A stretch of DNA of 52,788 nt from Hydrogenophaga sp. (GCF_011390835.1 NZ_JAABRQ010000026.1:1-52788); one strand, 5' to 3'. Counted from the first letter of the stretch, positions 11,085 to 20,034 are shown. Notes: a model not told the origin generated them from the sequence alone. A program made the numbers and translations.

Positions 11085-12473
11085 TCAGACAGACGGCGCT
11101 TCGCGGTACTCGACGAAAGCGCGGCCGCGCACTTCCTGCAGCCAGGTCGACAAAGCCTCGTCGCTCTTCTTCTCGCGCAACAGGCCACGCACGATCTCGC
11201 GCTGCTCGCGCTGGCTTAGCTGCTGGTCTCGGCGCTCGGTGACTTGGATCAGGTGCACGCCAAAGCGCGACACCAACGGCTGCGAGATTTCGCCTGGCTT
11301 GAGGCTGTTCATCACCTCTTCAAACTCGGGCACGAACTGCCCCGGGCTGGCCCAGCCCAAATCGCCGCCCTCGCGCGCCGAGCCGTCCTGGCTGTGTTCC
11401 CGGGCCAGGTTGGGAAAGCTCGCCGCGCCCGACACGATTTGCTGACGGTACTGGCCCAGCCGCTCGGCAGCGACCTGTGCCGTGAGTGACGGCGACACAC
11501 GCAACAGGATGTGGCGCGCTCGGGTCTGAGTGACGATCACATCGGGCAGACCCGCCTGGCGCTTTTCCAGCAACTTGAGCACATGAAAGCCCGCTGGGCT
11601 ACGCACCGGCCCAGCGATTTCGCCAGGACGCAGTGCGCGGGTGGCCTCGACAAACAGGCCCGGCAATCGATCCGCGGGACGCAGCCCAAATTCACCACCA
11701 TTGACCTTCTCGGGCGCGTCTGAGAACTCCCTGGCCAGGGCCGCAAAATCGCCGCCTGCGCGGGCGCGGTCCGCCACCTGTTGGGCGCGCGCCTGCAGCT
11801 CGGTCACGCGGGCCGTGTCGGCACCTTCGGGCACCAGCACCAGCACATGGGCCATGTTGAGCTGCAAATCGCTGATGGCGGTGCTGCTGCGCTGCTCACG
11901 GATGTAGTCGTCGATGTCGCTCTCGGTCACCTGCACCCGGGCCTGGACTTCGCGCTCGCGCACCCGCTGCAACAAAATCTGGTTGCTCAACTCATTGCGC
12001 AGCCGGTTGCTGTCCATGCCCTCGGCCGCCAGGCGCCGCCGGAAATCTTCCAGGGAGAGCTGGTTTTGCGTGGCGATAGCCTGCTCGGCCTGCAACAGCG
12101 TGGCCTCGTCGACCCGGATGCCGAGTTCCTTGGCCTGCTGGATCTGGGCCCGCTCGCTCACCAGTTGCTCCAGCACCTGGCGCGCCAGCTCGTCGCGCGG
12201 CGGCAGCGCCGCGCCCTGCTGGGTCAGCTGCTGCTCGACGCGCACCAAGCGCTGGCGCACCTCGTTGTTGGTCACTGGCTCGGAATTGACCAGCGCCACG
12301 ATGTAGTCCACCGTGCGCGGCCCGGGCGTGGCCGGTTGCGCGCGCAGCAGGTTGAGCTGGCCGGATGGGCGCAGCGACTGGGCATGCAGCGCACCGCTGC
12401 ACAGCAAGCCAGCCGCCAGCACGCTGGTGGCCAGACGCAGGCCGCGCAATCGAAAGGGAAAATGGTCAGTCAT
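11085..12473 (-). CDS. surA: Periplasmic chaperone / peptidyl-prolyl isomerase SurA
   Basis: SurA escorts unfolded outer-membrane proteins through the periplasm and is needed for efficient LptD assembly. The 462-residue protein begins MTDHFPFRLRGLRLATS, with a hydrophobic stretch and a likely signal peptidase site near ALHAQ (about 32). An N-terminal chaperone domain with IVALVNSEPVTNNEV is followed by two parvulin domains, around residues 185-285 and 295-395 (for example ARHILLRV and DLGWASPGQFVPEFE). The ATG at 12473 overlaps the lptD stop by eight bases, indicating translational coupling. A longer upstream frame overlapping lptD is not credible because the signal peptide would be internal. 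Confidence 0.95.
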   Translation of the reverse strand: MTDHFPFRLRGLRLATSVLAAGLLCSGALHAQSLRPSGQLNLLRAQPATPGPRTVDYIVALVNSEPVTNNEVRQRLVRVEQQLTQQGAALPPRDELARQVLEQLVSERAQIQQAKELGIRVDEATLLQAEQAIATQNQLSLEDFRRRLAAEGMDSNRLRNELSNQILLQRVREREVQARVQVTESDIDDYIREQRSSTAISDLQLNMAHVLVLVPEGADTARVTELQARAQQVADRARAGGDFAALAREFSDAPEKVNGGEFGLRPADRLPGLFVEATRALRPGEIAGPVRSPAGFHVLKLLEKRQAGLPDVIVTQTRARHILLRVSPSLTAQVAAERLGQYRQQIVSGAASFPNLAREHSQDGSAREGGDLGWASPGQFVPEFEEVMNSLKPGEISQPLVSRFGVHLIQVTERRDQQLSQREQREIVRGLLREKKSDEALSTWLQEVRGRAFVEYREAPSV

Positions 12474-14940
12474 ATTGTTGGAACCGGCTCGGCGGATTGA
12501 TCTGTTCACGCAGGTACTGGTAGCGGGGCACGTTGTCTTTGAGCGACTGCAAAGGGTTGGAGCCGATGCGGGAGAAGCCACTGAATTCGAGCTGGAACAG
12601 CACGCGTTGGTTCGCGCTGGCGGTGCCCACCGCCAAGCGCTCCAGCACCACACGCCCGATCCAGCAACCGGCATCGTACTCAAAGCCCGCCACCAGGTCG
12701 ACGACCTTGCCGTCGGGCACGCTGTAATTGACGCGACCCACGCTGTACCACTGACCCGCGCCCAGCCCACGGCCAGGCACACCGGCGCGCGGTGCGGGCC
12801 TGCCCATCAGATCGCCCAGTGGCCATTGCCAGCCCACATCCACCTGCTCGCTCACCCCGCGCTGCAGGCGGTAGGCGGCGCTGAGCACGCGGAAGTTGCT
12901 CGGCGTGTAGCGTGCGCCCAGGGTGGTGCGCACCGATTCGCGGTCTTTGGGGTTGAACTGCACGTTGGCGTCCACCTGCCAGCGCGGATCCCATTGCACG
13001 CGCGCACCGAGCAACACGTCGCTCAGCCGCTCCCGCACCGGGTCGCCTCCCGGCAAGCCAACGGCGTTAGGCAGCACCACCTCCTGGTCGCTCAGCCGGA
13101 AGCGCTGGGCCAGGCCCAAACGCACCACCTCGGCGCCGGTGCGCGGGTCAAGCAGGCGCGAGGTGGCGCCCAGCGTGAGGGCGCGGGTGTCCGAGATGCG
13201 ATCCTGGCCACCAAACGCGTTCTCGGTGTAGATCGACGCAAAGTTGAAATCGTTGGCCGCTGAATCGTAGTTGGGCAGGCGTGACTGGTCGCGAAACGGG
13301 GTGGAGGTAAAGAAGGCACGCGGCTCCAGCGTCTGGGTGAAACCGCGTCCAAAGTAGCTGGCCTCGCGCTCGAATACCATGCCACTGTCCACGCTGAAGG
13401 TGGGCACGACACGCGACGCACTGAGCGCCCCATTTACCAGCGGCGTGTCGAAACGGTATTGCGTGGTGTGCAGCTGGAAGCGAGGCTTCACATAGCCGCC
13501 TGGCCTCTCCCAGCGGCGGCTGATCTCGGCCACGGCCAGGGCGCGCGCGCCATTGGGCTGACCGGTGAGGTCGGCGTCAGCGCGAAAGCGGGTGTACTCC
13601 ACCAGCACCGTGGTATCCCACCCGCGCACCCCGGCAATCGAGAAATCGTTCTGCACATAGCGCGCGGCCAGGGAAGGCAGGCGGTCGTAGGGCGGCGTGA
13701 TGGGCGCGTCCACGTCTTGCAGCGTCTGCCACCGGTACGCGCCGGCGCTGAACGACCAGGGTCCGTGCCCCCAGCTCAGCACGCCTTCGCTGGCCAGCAG
13801 GCGACTGGTGAGGGAGGTACTGGTGCGCGGGAAGTCGCGCCAGTAGTTATCGTCGCTCACCCGGTTGAGGTTCAGGCGGGCGCTCACCGCGCCATCAAGT
13901 CCCAGCCAGCGCAGCCCGGGAGCGCCAGCAAAGCGCTGGTTGTGCTGGGCGGAATAGCCCCACCGGTTGTCGCCGCGCAACTGGTCCGAGGGCATGTAGG
14001 CCGCGCGCAACTGGCCGTTCCAGCTCGGCTGCAGGTAGCGCAGCTCACCCGCCAGATCGACGCCGCGCTTGCTCATGAGCGTGGGGTAGAGGGTAGCGTC
14101 CAGGTTGGGTGCGAGGTTGAGGTAGTACGGCAGCGTGACTTCGAGGCCGCTGACGTTGTCCAGGTTGATGGAGGGCGGCAGCACGCCGCTCTTGCGCGCA
14201 TCGGACAGTGGAAAACTCAGGTACGGCGCGCCCAGGATGGGCAAGCCTTTGAACTCCAGCACACCACCGACCGCGGTACCCTGCTGCGCCGCGTTGTCGA
14301 GATCGATGCGCGAAGCGCGGATCAGCCAGTCGGGCATCCATTTCGCGCCAGGCGTGCGCGGGCAGGTGGAGTAGCGGGCGTCGTAAGCGGTGAGTTTGTC
14401 TTCGCCCAGCAGGTCAACCCGACTCGCGTCGCCATGGCCTTCGCTCTGCAGCAGCGAGAAGGCCGGCTGCTCGAAGCGGCCCTGGTTAGTCTGGACGTTG
14501 AGCTGCAGCGACGGGCCTTCGAAGCGGTTGCCGTTGCGGTTGATCAGCACATTGCCCGTCGCGCTGGCTTCGCTGGTGCGTTGGTCGAATTCCAGCCGGT
14601 CGGCGCGGATCACCGTGTCGTGGCGCCGCAGCTCAGCGCCGCCCTCGATGGTCACCACTCCATCGGTCTGCCCAGTGATCCGTTCACCAAACACAAAGGT
14701 CGGCATCCGGTTGCGCGCATCGAGTGGCAATGTCTCCCGCAACACGCCGCTGGGTTTGAGGACCACGGCAGCATCAGGCGCTGCCTCACCGGGCACCACC
14801 TGGGCGGCCACTGGCGTCGGCGTGAACACGATCGACCAGCTCCATCCGGCCAGCAGCAGGTGCACCGCCACCACCACCGGCGCACGCTCGAAGCGAGGCC
14901 GCGGCTGGCGCCGGGATGCCGACGGGAGAAAGGAACGCAT
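12466..14940 (-). CDS. lptD: LPS-assembly outer-membrane protein LptD
   Basis: LptD forms, with lipoprotein LptE, the translocon that inserts LPS in the outer leaflet. The 824-residue protein has a basic N-terminus, a hydrophobic segment and a likely signal cleavage near PVAAQ, then an OstA/LptA-like beta-jellyroll domain (FVFGERITGQTDGVVTIEGG region) and a C-terminal beta barrel. Only two cysteines appear in the mature part, in YSTCPRTPG and DAGCWIGRVV. E. coli has four, so a single disulfide is expected. ATG 14940 is chosen because the signal peptide follows it directly; more upstream in-frame starts overlap the divergent promoter region. It is co-directional with surA and rsmA and divergent from amgK. 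Confidence 0.93.
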   Translation of the reverse strand: MRSFLPSASRRQPRPRFERAPVVVAVHLLLAGWSWSIVFTPTPVAAQVVPGEAAPDAAVVLKPSGVLRETLPLDARNRMPTFVFGERITGQTDGVVTIEGGAELRRHDTVIRADRLEFDQRTSEASATGNVLINRNGNRFEGPSLQLNVQTNQGRFEQPAFSLLQSEGHGDASRVDLLGEDKLTAYDARYSTCPRTPGAKWMPDWLIRASRIDLDNAAQQGTAVGGVLEFKGLPILGAPYLSFPLSDARKSGVLPPSINLDNVSGLEVTLPYYLNLAPNLDATLYPTLMSKRGVDLAGELRYLQPSWNGQLRAAYMPSDQLRGDNRWGYSAQHNQRFAGAPGLRWLGLDGAVSARLNLNRVSDDNYWRDFPRTSTSLTSRLLASEGVLSWGHGPWSFSAGAYRWQTLQDVDAPITPPYDRLPSLAARYVQNDFSIAGVRGWDTTVLVEYTRFRADADLTGQPNGARALAVAEISRRWERPGGYVKPRFQLHTTQYRFDTPLVNGALSASRVVPTFSVDSGMVFEREASYFGRGFTQTLEPRAFFTSTPFRDQSRLPNYDSAANDFNFASIYTENAFGGQDRISDTRALTLGATSRLLDPRTGAEVVRLGLAQRFRLSDQEVVLPNAVGLPGGDPVRERLSDVLLGARVQWDPRWQVDANVQFNPKDRESVRTTLGARYTPSNFRVLSAAYRLQRGVSEQVDVGWQWPLGDLMGRPAPRAGVPGRGLGAGQWYSVGRVNYSVPDGKVVDLVAGFEYDAGCWIGRVVLERLAVGTASANQRVLFQLEFSGFSRIGSNPLQSLKDNVPRYQYLREQINPPSRFQQYD

Positions 14941-14989
14941 CAAGGCAGGCAGTGGGGGAGGGCGTGGCAGGAGAACAGCGCAACAGCGG

Positions 14990-15008
14990 TCAACCCACAA
15001 CGGGTTGA
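14990..15008. promoter_or_regulatory. Inverted repeat in the lptD-amgK divergent promoter region
   Basis: TCAACCC and GGGTTGA form a perfect 7-bp inverted repeat around ACAAC, 50 bases from lptD and 64 bases from amgK. Its position suits an operator shared by the two divergent genes. No regulator is identified. Confidence 0.35.
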
Positions 15009-15071
15009 TGCCATCTACGGCCATTATCCTATGGGGACCGCCGCGTGCCGGCCCTCTGTCCCTCGAACGCC

Positions 15072-16163
15072 ATGACCCTGCCCCCCCAAGCCGTGACCTG
15101 GGACGACCCGACCCGCCAGACCGCGTTTGAACACTGGCTGCAGAGTCTGAGCGTTGCCCAGGGTTTGCTGCCCGCCACGCTGCGTCCGGCATCGGCCGAT
15201 GCCAGTTTCCGGCGCTACCTGCGCGTGGGCACCACCGATGGCGGCAGCCGCATCATCATGGACGCTCCCCCCGCGCGCGAGAACTGCCAGCCGTTTGTGC
15301 ACGTGGCCGGGCTGTTGCAAGACGCCGGCCTCCTGGTGCCCACCATCCTGGCCTGGGATGAGCCGCAGGGCTTCATGCTGCTCAGCGACCTGGGCCACCA
15401 GACCATGATGGAGCAGATCGACCCGCAGCGCCCCGCGGCCAACCACGCTCGGTACCTGCAGGCAGTCGACACGCTGCTGGCCTGGCAGTTCGCCTCCAAG
15501 CCCGGCGTGCTGCCGCCCTACGACGAGCCGCTGCTGCGCCGCGAGCTGCAGCTGTTTCCCGACTGGTACCTGGCGCAACACAAGGGCGTGACCCTGCAAG
15601 GCCAGAATGCCGACACGCTGAGCAAGGCCTTCGACACCATCGTGCGCCACAACCTTGCCGGCCCCACCGTCTACGTGCATCGGGACTTCATGCCGCGGAA
15701 TCTGATGATCCCTGCCGCTCCTGGCGCCACACCAGCGCAGCAGCTCGGTGTGCTCGACTTTCAAGACGCGGTGCATGGACCGATCAGCTACGACATCGCC
15801 AGCCTGATGCGCGACGCCTTTCTGAGCTGGGAAGAAGACTTCGTCATCGACATCACCGTTCGCTATTGGGAGAAGGCGCGCAAAGTCGGGCTGATGGACT
15901 TTGAAGACTGGCACAGCGACTTCGGCGCCTTTTACCGCGCAGTGGAGTGGATGGGCCTGCAACGGCATCTGAAGGTCGCCGGTATCTTCGCGCGCCTCAC
16001 GCTGCGAGACGGCAAACCAAAATACCTGGCCGACACCCCGCGCTTCATCCACTACATCCGCAACACCGCGCACCGTTATCGCGAGCTCGGCCCTTTTCTG
16101 CAGCTCATCGACCAGATCGAAGGCTTCGAGGCCGCGTCCGGTTTTGCGTTCGGACGCGTCTGA
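15072..16163 (+). CDS. amgK: N-acetylmuramate/N-acetylglucosamine 1-kinase AmgK
   Basis: AmgK phosphorylates MurNAc (and GlcNAc) at the anomeric position so that MurU can make UDP-MurNAc, bypassing de novo synthesis. The 363-residue protein is of the aminoglycoside phosphotransferase fold. SFRRYLRV forms part of the nucleotide site, the catalytic loop is VYVHRDFMPRNLMI (HxDxxxxN), and the metal-binding stretch is VLDFQDAVHGPISYD. Divergence from lptD matches the Pseudomonas neighbourhood, where amgK and murU lie beside lptD; here murU is about 12 kb away. ATG 15072 fits the family N-terminus; a GTG at 15045 is possible. rsmE begins 13 bases after the stop. Confidence 0.88.
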   Translation: MTLPPQAVTWDDPTRQTAFEHWLQSLSVAQGLLPATLRPASADASFRRYLRVGTTDGGSRIIMDAPPARENCQPFVHVAGLLQDAGLLVPTILAWDEPQGFMLLSDLGHQTMMEQIDPQRPAANHARYLQAVDTLLAWQFASKPGVLPPYDEPLLRRELQLFPDWYLAQHKGVTLQGQNADTLSKAFDTIVRHNLAGPTVYVHRDFMPRNLMIPAAPGATPAQQLGVLDFQDAVHGPISYDIASLMRDAFLSWEEDFVIDITVRYWEKARKVGLMDFEDWHSDFGAFYRAVEWMGLQRHLKVAGIFARLTLRDGKPKYLADTPRFIHYIRNTAHRYRELGPFLQLIDQIEGFEAASGFAFGRV

Positions 16164-16176
16164 CTCGAGCCGCCTC

Positions 16177-16911
16177 ATGCCCCGCTTCTACTGCCCTGTC
16201 TCGCTCGCCATCGGTACCGAGATGGAGCTGCCAGCCACCGCTGCGCGCCACGTGCAAGTGTTGCGGTTGCAGCCCGGCGCACAAATTACCTTGTTCAATG
16301 GCGAGGGCGGCGAACACACCGCTACCATCTTGCGCATGGGCCGTTCCGATGTGGCGGTGCGCATCGACACACACCACGCGATCGAACGCGAGCCCACTCG
16401 CGCGGTGCACCTAGCGGTTGGCATGCCGGCCAACGACCGAATGGACTGGCTGGTTGAGAAGGCCACCGAGCTCGGCGTTGCCAGCATCCAGCCGCTGCAC
16501 ACAGCCCACAGCGTGTTGCGCCTGAGCGGCGAGCGCGCCACCAAAAAACAGGCGCACTGGCAATCGGTGGCCATTGCTGCGTGTGAACAGTGTGGCGGCA
16601 ATCGGGTGCCGCTGGTGCACCCGGTGCAAGACCTGGGTCACTGGCTAAAGGCATCGACGACAGCGACAGGCGCGACGCTTGCCTTGCGCTGCGTGCTGTC
16701 GCTCGCTGATGAATCACAGCCGCTGACGCAGGCGCTGGCAAGCTCCACCGATCAGACCCTCTGGTTGCTCAGCGGGCCCGAGGGCGGTCTGTCCGCTATC
16801 GAAGACGCACAGGCGCGTGCCGCAGGCTGGCAACCCACTTCTCTGGGGCCGAGGGTACTGAGAGCTGAAACCGCCGCGCTGGCAGCGTTGGTCAGCTCGC
16901 AAGCTTTTTGA
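16177..16911 (+). CDS. rsmE: 16S rRNA (uracil-1498-N3)-methyltransferase RsmE
   Basis: RsmE methylates U1498 of 16S rRNA at N3. The 244-residue protein begins MPRFYCPV with the short PUA-like domain containing AARHVQVLRLQPGAQI. It then has the SPOUT/trefoil-knot methyltransferase domain with WLVEKATELGVASIQPL, the GPEGGLS loop, and the knot sequence LGPRVLRAETAALAAL. It follows amgK closely and is probably co-transcribed. Its 3' end overlaps the convergent lipoprotein gene by 20 bases, leaving no room for a separate terminator. Confidence 0.95.
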   Translation: MPRFYCPVSLAIGTEMELPATAARHVQVLRLQPGAQITLFNGEGGEHTATILRMGRSDVAVRIDTHHAIEREPTRAVHLAVGMPANDRMDWLVEKATELGVASIQPLHTAHSVLRLSGERATKKQAHWQSVAIAACEQCGGNRVPLVHPVQDLGHWLKASTTATGATLALRCVLSLADESQPLTQALASSTDQTLWLLSGPEGGLSAIEDAQARAAGWQPTSLGPRVLRAETAALAALVSSQAF

Positions 16912-17425
16912 ATTTCGGGTCGCGGACCACATCCGAGATCAGCTTTTGCACCGCCGGCCCAAACGCTTGAGCCACTTCCTGGCAGGCTTTGTCGGCGACG
17001 AAACTGCCAGAGAAACCGAAGACGGAACTGGTGGTGAAGCTCTCGTTGCGACCGTTCGAGATGGTCAGCTTGAAAATCCACCTGCCGTCGGTGATGCCAG
17101 AACTGAAATCGATCTCCTCCAGCTTACCCACCAGAACCAACTTGGCGTTGGGGTCGTAAACGCCGGCCAATTTGAGTTCATCAATGAATGCCTTCTCGAT
17201 ATAGGTTTCAAAGCTGGGGCTCACGGTGACAGGACCGGCGGCTCGACAGGTGATGGATGCCACCCCTGGCTTGGTCGCCTCAAAACGGCCCACGGCAACC
17301 GGTGGAATGCTGATAGAACGGATGGATTCCACGTTGGCCACCGAGGCCCCGTAGGGTGAAGCGTTGTAAGCGCAACCCGTCAGCAATGCAGCTCCCAAGA
17401 TAACAGCGAAGGACATGAGCTTCAT
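16892..17425 (-). CDS. Putative lipoprotein, unknown function
   Basis: The 177-residue protein has a lipoprotein signal peptide: MKLMSFAVILGAALLTGC, with lipobox LTGC and acylated Cys18. The mature part has a globular alpha/beta pattern with no further hydrophobic segment. A Ser/Gly residue follows shortly after the cysteine region, but no inner-membrane retention Asp at +2 is seen (the +2 residue is Ala), so outer-membrane sorting is expected. I do not recognise a named family; the architecture resembles small conserved lipoproteins of Burkholderiales. It is convergent with rsmE, overlapping 20 bases at the 3' end. Confidence 0.8.
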   Translation of the reverse strand: MKLMSFAVILGAALLTGCAYNASPYGASVANVESIRSISIPPVAVGRFEATKPGVASITCRAAGPVTVSPSFETYIEKAFIDELKLAGVYDPNAKLVLVGKLEEIDFSSGITDGRWIFKLTISNGRNESFTTSSVFGFSGSFVADKACQEVAQAFGPAVQKLISDVVRDPKFKKLAS

Positions 17426-17793
17426 GATCGAATTCCCTTGATTGATTGAAGAGGCACAACTGGCTTCCCAACGCGCCGCAACGCAATGTAGTTGAAAAAG
17501 CGGCGCGGTACATGCTGTCCAGGCTTTGGTGCTTCAGGGGGAAATGCTAGCCACGGGCGACATGAGGGTCGCAGCGGCAAGAGGTATTGCCTGCGCTCAG
17601 TTCATGAGCCGGTCACGCAGACGCGGCTGTTGCTGAACCGCTTGGGTATCCTGCGCCCAGGTTGCCGGCGACACGACGCCCAATGCCGCCATCAGCCAGG
17701 AGACGGCCCAAAGCGCGCGCTGCATGCAATACCGACTTGATAGGGAGAACGCGCTTGGTAGCAATGTGGGCCGCGCGGTTTCACTGGCTCACG
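17426..17793. other. 368-base intergenic region between the lipoprotein and ferritin-like genes
   Basis: The region holds the promoter of the minus-strand lipoprotein gene at its left end and one possible small exported peptide (17597-17725). No other gene, repeat or clear terminator is seen. Confidence 0.4.
17597..17725 (-). CDS. Possible small exported peptide (42 aa)
   Basis: A minus-strand ATG frame encodes MQRALWAVSWLMAALGVVSP, then ATWAQDTQAV and a short basic tail ending RDRLMN. The first 25 residues look like a classical Sec signal peptide: Arg, hydrophobic core, and a small-residue cleavage site ATWA/Q. The mature peptide would be only about 17 residues. No good ribosome binding site is seen. 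It could be a real small secreted peptide, a decayed gene remnant, or chance in GC-rich DNA. Confidence 0.3.
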   Translation of the reverse strand: MQRALWAVSWLMAALGVVSPATWAQDTQAVQQQPRLRDRLMN

Positions 17794-18081
17794 TTATTTG
17801 TGCGCAATGGGCTTGTCGGTGAACAGAAAGTCTTTCAGCTCGTGGGAAAACTTGGGGTCCTGGCGGCGGATCCATTCCAGCACCATGGCGGCGTGTTCTT
17901 TTTCTTCATCCCGGTTGTGCTCTAGGATCGCCTTGAGCTCCGGGTCCTGGCAGGCGTCGGCGCGCTGGTTGTACCAGTCCACGGCCTCAAGCTCTTCCAT
18001 CAGTGAGACGATGGCGCGGTGCATGTCACGCGTTTGGGGGCTCAGTTCTTCAATGGGTTCGTGGTAACCGACGCTGGACAT
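17794..18081 (-). CDS. Encapsulated-ferritin-like protein (EncFtn family), orphan
   Basis: The 95-residue protein matches the EncFtn family, iron oxidases normally packed inside encapsulin nanocompartments. RDMHRAIVSLMEELEAVDWY and ILEHNRDEEKEHAAMVLEW are nearly identical to the Rhodospirillum rubrum protein. The ferroxidase ligands correspond to Glu30, Glu60 and His63, with Trp36 and Tyr37 also conserved. The two-helix half-ferritin must dimerise to complete the iron site. The protein ends FTDKPIAHK and lacks the C-terminal targeting peptide that docks EncFtn to encapsulin, and no encapsulin gene lies in the window. It may act as a free ferroxidase. It diverges from the MFS gene. Confidence 0.9.
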   Translation of the reverse strand: MSSVGYHEPIEELSPQTRDMHRAIVSLMEELEAVDWYNQRADACQDPELKAILEHNRDEEKEHAAMVLEWIRRQDPKFSHELKDFLFTDKPIAHK

Positions 18082-18229
18082 AGATGCTCCTGATTGGTGG
18101 GAAAAGCGAGGCCCTTACTGTAGGCCACTCGGCCAGTCAGTCAATGGGCGCTGATCACGCCAGCGCCAACCCTCGGCACATGCCAACAGGCCACGGAGAG
18201 CGCCTCGCGAGGTATAAACAGCCACTTAT

Positions 18230-19405
18230 ATGAACAAAAACCTCTGGCTGCTGGCGGCGTTGCAAGGCCTGTTTCTCACCAACAACGTGGTCTTCATCGC
18301 CATCAATGGGCTGGTGGGGTTGTCGCTCGCGCCGCTGGGCTGGATGGCCACGCTGCCGGTGATGGGCTATGTGGTGGGCGGGGCGTTGTCCACGCCCCTG
18401 GTGGCACGCACCCAGAGCGCCTGGGGTCGCAAGGTCTCGTTCCAGATCGGGCTGCTGGTGGCGCTTCTCTCGGCCTTGTTGTGCGCCTGGGCGGCGTTCG
18501 ACAAAAATTTCTGGCTGCTGGTGGCCGCCACCGTGTTCGCCGGCTACTACAGCGCCAATGGTCAGCTCTACCGCTTCGCCGCTGCCGAGTTGAGTGCGGT
18601 CGACTACCGCGAAAAGGCGGTGTCGCTGGTGCTGGCGGGTGGCCTGGCTGGCGCGGTGCTCGGCCCCAATCTGGCCAGCCGCACGCGCACCTGGTTCGAG
18701 GTGCCGTTCGCGGGCGCCTACCTCGCGCTGGCGGTGGTGGCGCTGGTGGCCATGGCAGTGATGACCTTCATCCGCTTCCCGCCGCTGCCACCCAAGGTGG
18801 ACAAGGCCGACGCGGGCCGGCCGCTGTCGGTGATCATGCGCCAGCCGATTTTCATCGTCGCGACCGCCGCCGCGGCGCTGAGCTACGGTGTGATGAACCT
18901 GCTGATGGCGGCCACACCACTGGCCATGCAGGTCTGCGGCTTCCCGTTTGACGATGCGGCGCTGGTGCTGGAGTGGCATGTCATCGGCATGTTCGCCCCT
19001 GGCTTTTTCACCGGCCACCTGATCAAGCGTTTTGGGGTCCTGACCATCATGGGTGTGGGCGTGGTGCTCAACATCGTCTGCATCACGATCGCGCTCTCGG
19101 GTGTGGATCTTCACCAGTTCCTGATCGCGCTGTTCCTCCTCGGCGTGGGCTGGAATTTCCTGTTCACCGGCAGCACGACACTGTCGCTTCAAGCCTACAG
19201 ACCTGAGGAAAAAGACCGCGCACAGGGCGCTATCAATTTTTTCGTTTTCGCCACCATGGCGGTCACTTCGTTCGCCTCTGGCGCACTGGTCACCACCCAG
19301 GGCTGGCAGTGGTTGAACATCGGTTCCTTGTTCCCCGTGGCCCTCACTGGGCTGGCCCTGCTCTGGCTTGCCTGGGCTCGTCGTACCGCCCACAATGAAC
19401 GCTGA
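18230..19405 (+). CDS. MFS transporter
   Basis: The 391-residue integral membrane protein has about 12 hydrophobic segments. It carries a degenerate MFS loop 2-3 motif (ARTQSAWGRKVSFQIG) and a central cytoplasmic loop after about residue 185 (FPPLPPKVDKADAG). It is a single-component secondary transporter of the inner membrane. The substrate cannot be inferred. It diverges from the ferritin-like gene with a 148-base shared upstream region, so a metal-related role is possible but is only an inference. yidB follows on the same strand after 82 bases. Confidence 0.85.
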   Translation: MNKNLWLLAALQGLFLTNNVVFIAINGLVGLSLAPLGWMATLPVMGYVVGGALSTPLVARTQSAWGRKVSFQIGLLVALLSALLCAWAAFDKNFWLLVAATVFAGYYSANGQLYRFAAAELSAVDYREKAVSLVLAGGLAGAVLGPNLASRTRTWFEVPFAGAYLALAVVALVAMAVMTFIRFPPLPPKVDKADAGRPLSVIMRQPIFIVATAAAALSYGVMNLLMAATPLAMQVCGFPFDDAALVLEWHVIGMFAPGFFTGHLIKRFGVLTIMGVGVVLNIVCITIALSGVDLHQFLIALFLLGVGWNFLFTGSTTLSLQAYRPEEKDRAQGAINFFVFATMAVTSFASGALVTTQGWQWLNIGSLFPVALTGLALLWLAWARRTAHNER

Positions 19406-19487
19406 CCCGGGGCAGGTGTCCTGATGTCAGTGGGCGACTCGCCGTTTCTCGGTGCGCGCCCCAACCAACTTCGAAAGGACAACACCC

Positions 19488-19961
19488 ATGGGACTTCTGG
19501 ACTCTTTGATCGGCGCCGCCACCAGCGGCCAACAGCCTGCCAACGCCACAGGTGCTGCCGGCGGCCTGGACCCTCAGATGCTGATGGGCATCGTTGGCGC
19601 CCTGATGAACAACGCCGGCGGCCTCTCGGGGCTGATGGCCAAGCTGCAGCAAGGCGGTCTGGCTGATGCAGCGCAATCCTGGGTCAGCTCCGGCGCCAAC
19701 CAGCCGGTGTCGCCCGACGCCCTGGGTGGTGCGCTCGGCCCAGACCTCATGGGCATGATCGCCAAACAAATGGGTGGCAGCCAGCAGCAAGCGGCCGGCA
19801 CCATGGCGGACCTGCTGCCCGGCCTGATCGACCAACTCACGCCGCAAGGTCAGCTGCCCGCCGATAACGGCATGGGTGGCCTAGGTGCTTTGCTCGGCGG
19901 CGGTGCCAGTGGCAACGCCGGTGACCTCATGGGCATGCTCGGTGGCCTGCTGAGGAAGTAA
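19488..19961 (+). CDS. YidB family protein (DUF937)
   Basis: The 157-residue protein is rich in Gly, Ala, Met and Gln and matches the YidB/DUF937 family. MGLLDSLIGAATSG is the typical start and the C-terminus ends GMLGGLLRK. The central part has WVSSGANQPVSPDALGGALG, a conserved family motif. YidB function is unknown. GAAAGGAC ahead of the ATG serves as a ribosome binding site. A strong bidirectional terminator follows. Confidence 0.85.
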   Translation: MGLLDSLIGAATSGQQPANATGAAGGLDPQMLMGIVGALMNNAGGLSGLMAKLQQGGLADAAQSWVSSGANQPVSPDALGGALGPDLMGMIAKQMGGSQQQAAGTMADLLPGLIDQLTPQGQLPADNGMGGLGALLGGGASGNAGDLMGMLGGLLRK

Positions 19962-19990
19962 ACACCCTCAGGGCGTGCAGCGCCCGGCGT

Positions 19991-20018
19991 GACAACGGCC
20001 TCCTGAGAGGCCGTTGTC
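19991..20018. terminator. Bidirectional intrinsic terminator between yidB-like gene and hydrolase
   Basis: A perfect 12-bp stem GACAACGGCCTC / GAGGCCGTTGTC encloses the loop CTGA. It sits between two convergent genes. The T-run is short (GTTT) on the plus strand. Confidence 0.8.
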
Positions 20019-20034
20019 GTTTCAGGAGTGGCGC

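Noticed and set aside
17426..18229. Encapsulin gene next to the EncFtn protein
   Set aside because: No frame of suitable length or with encapsulin shell motifs was seen on either side.
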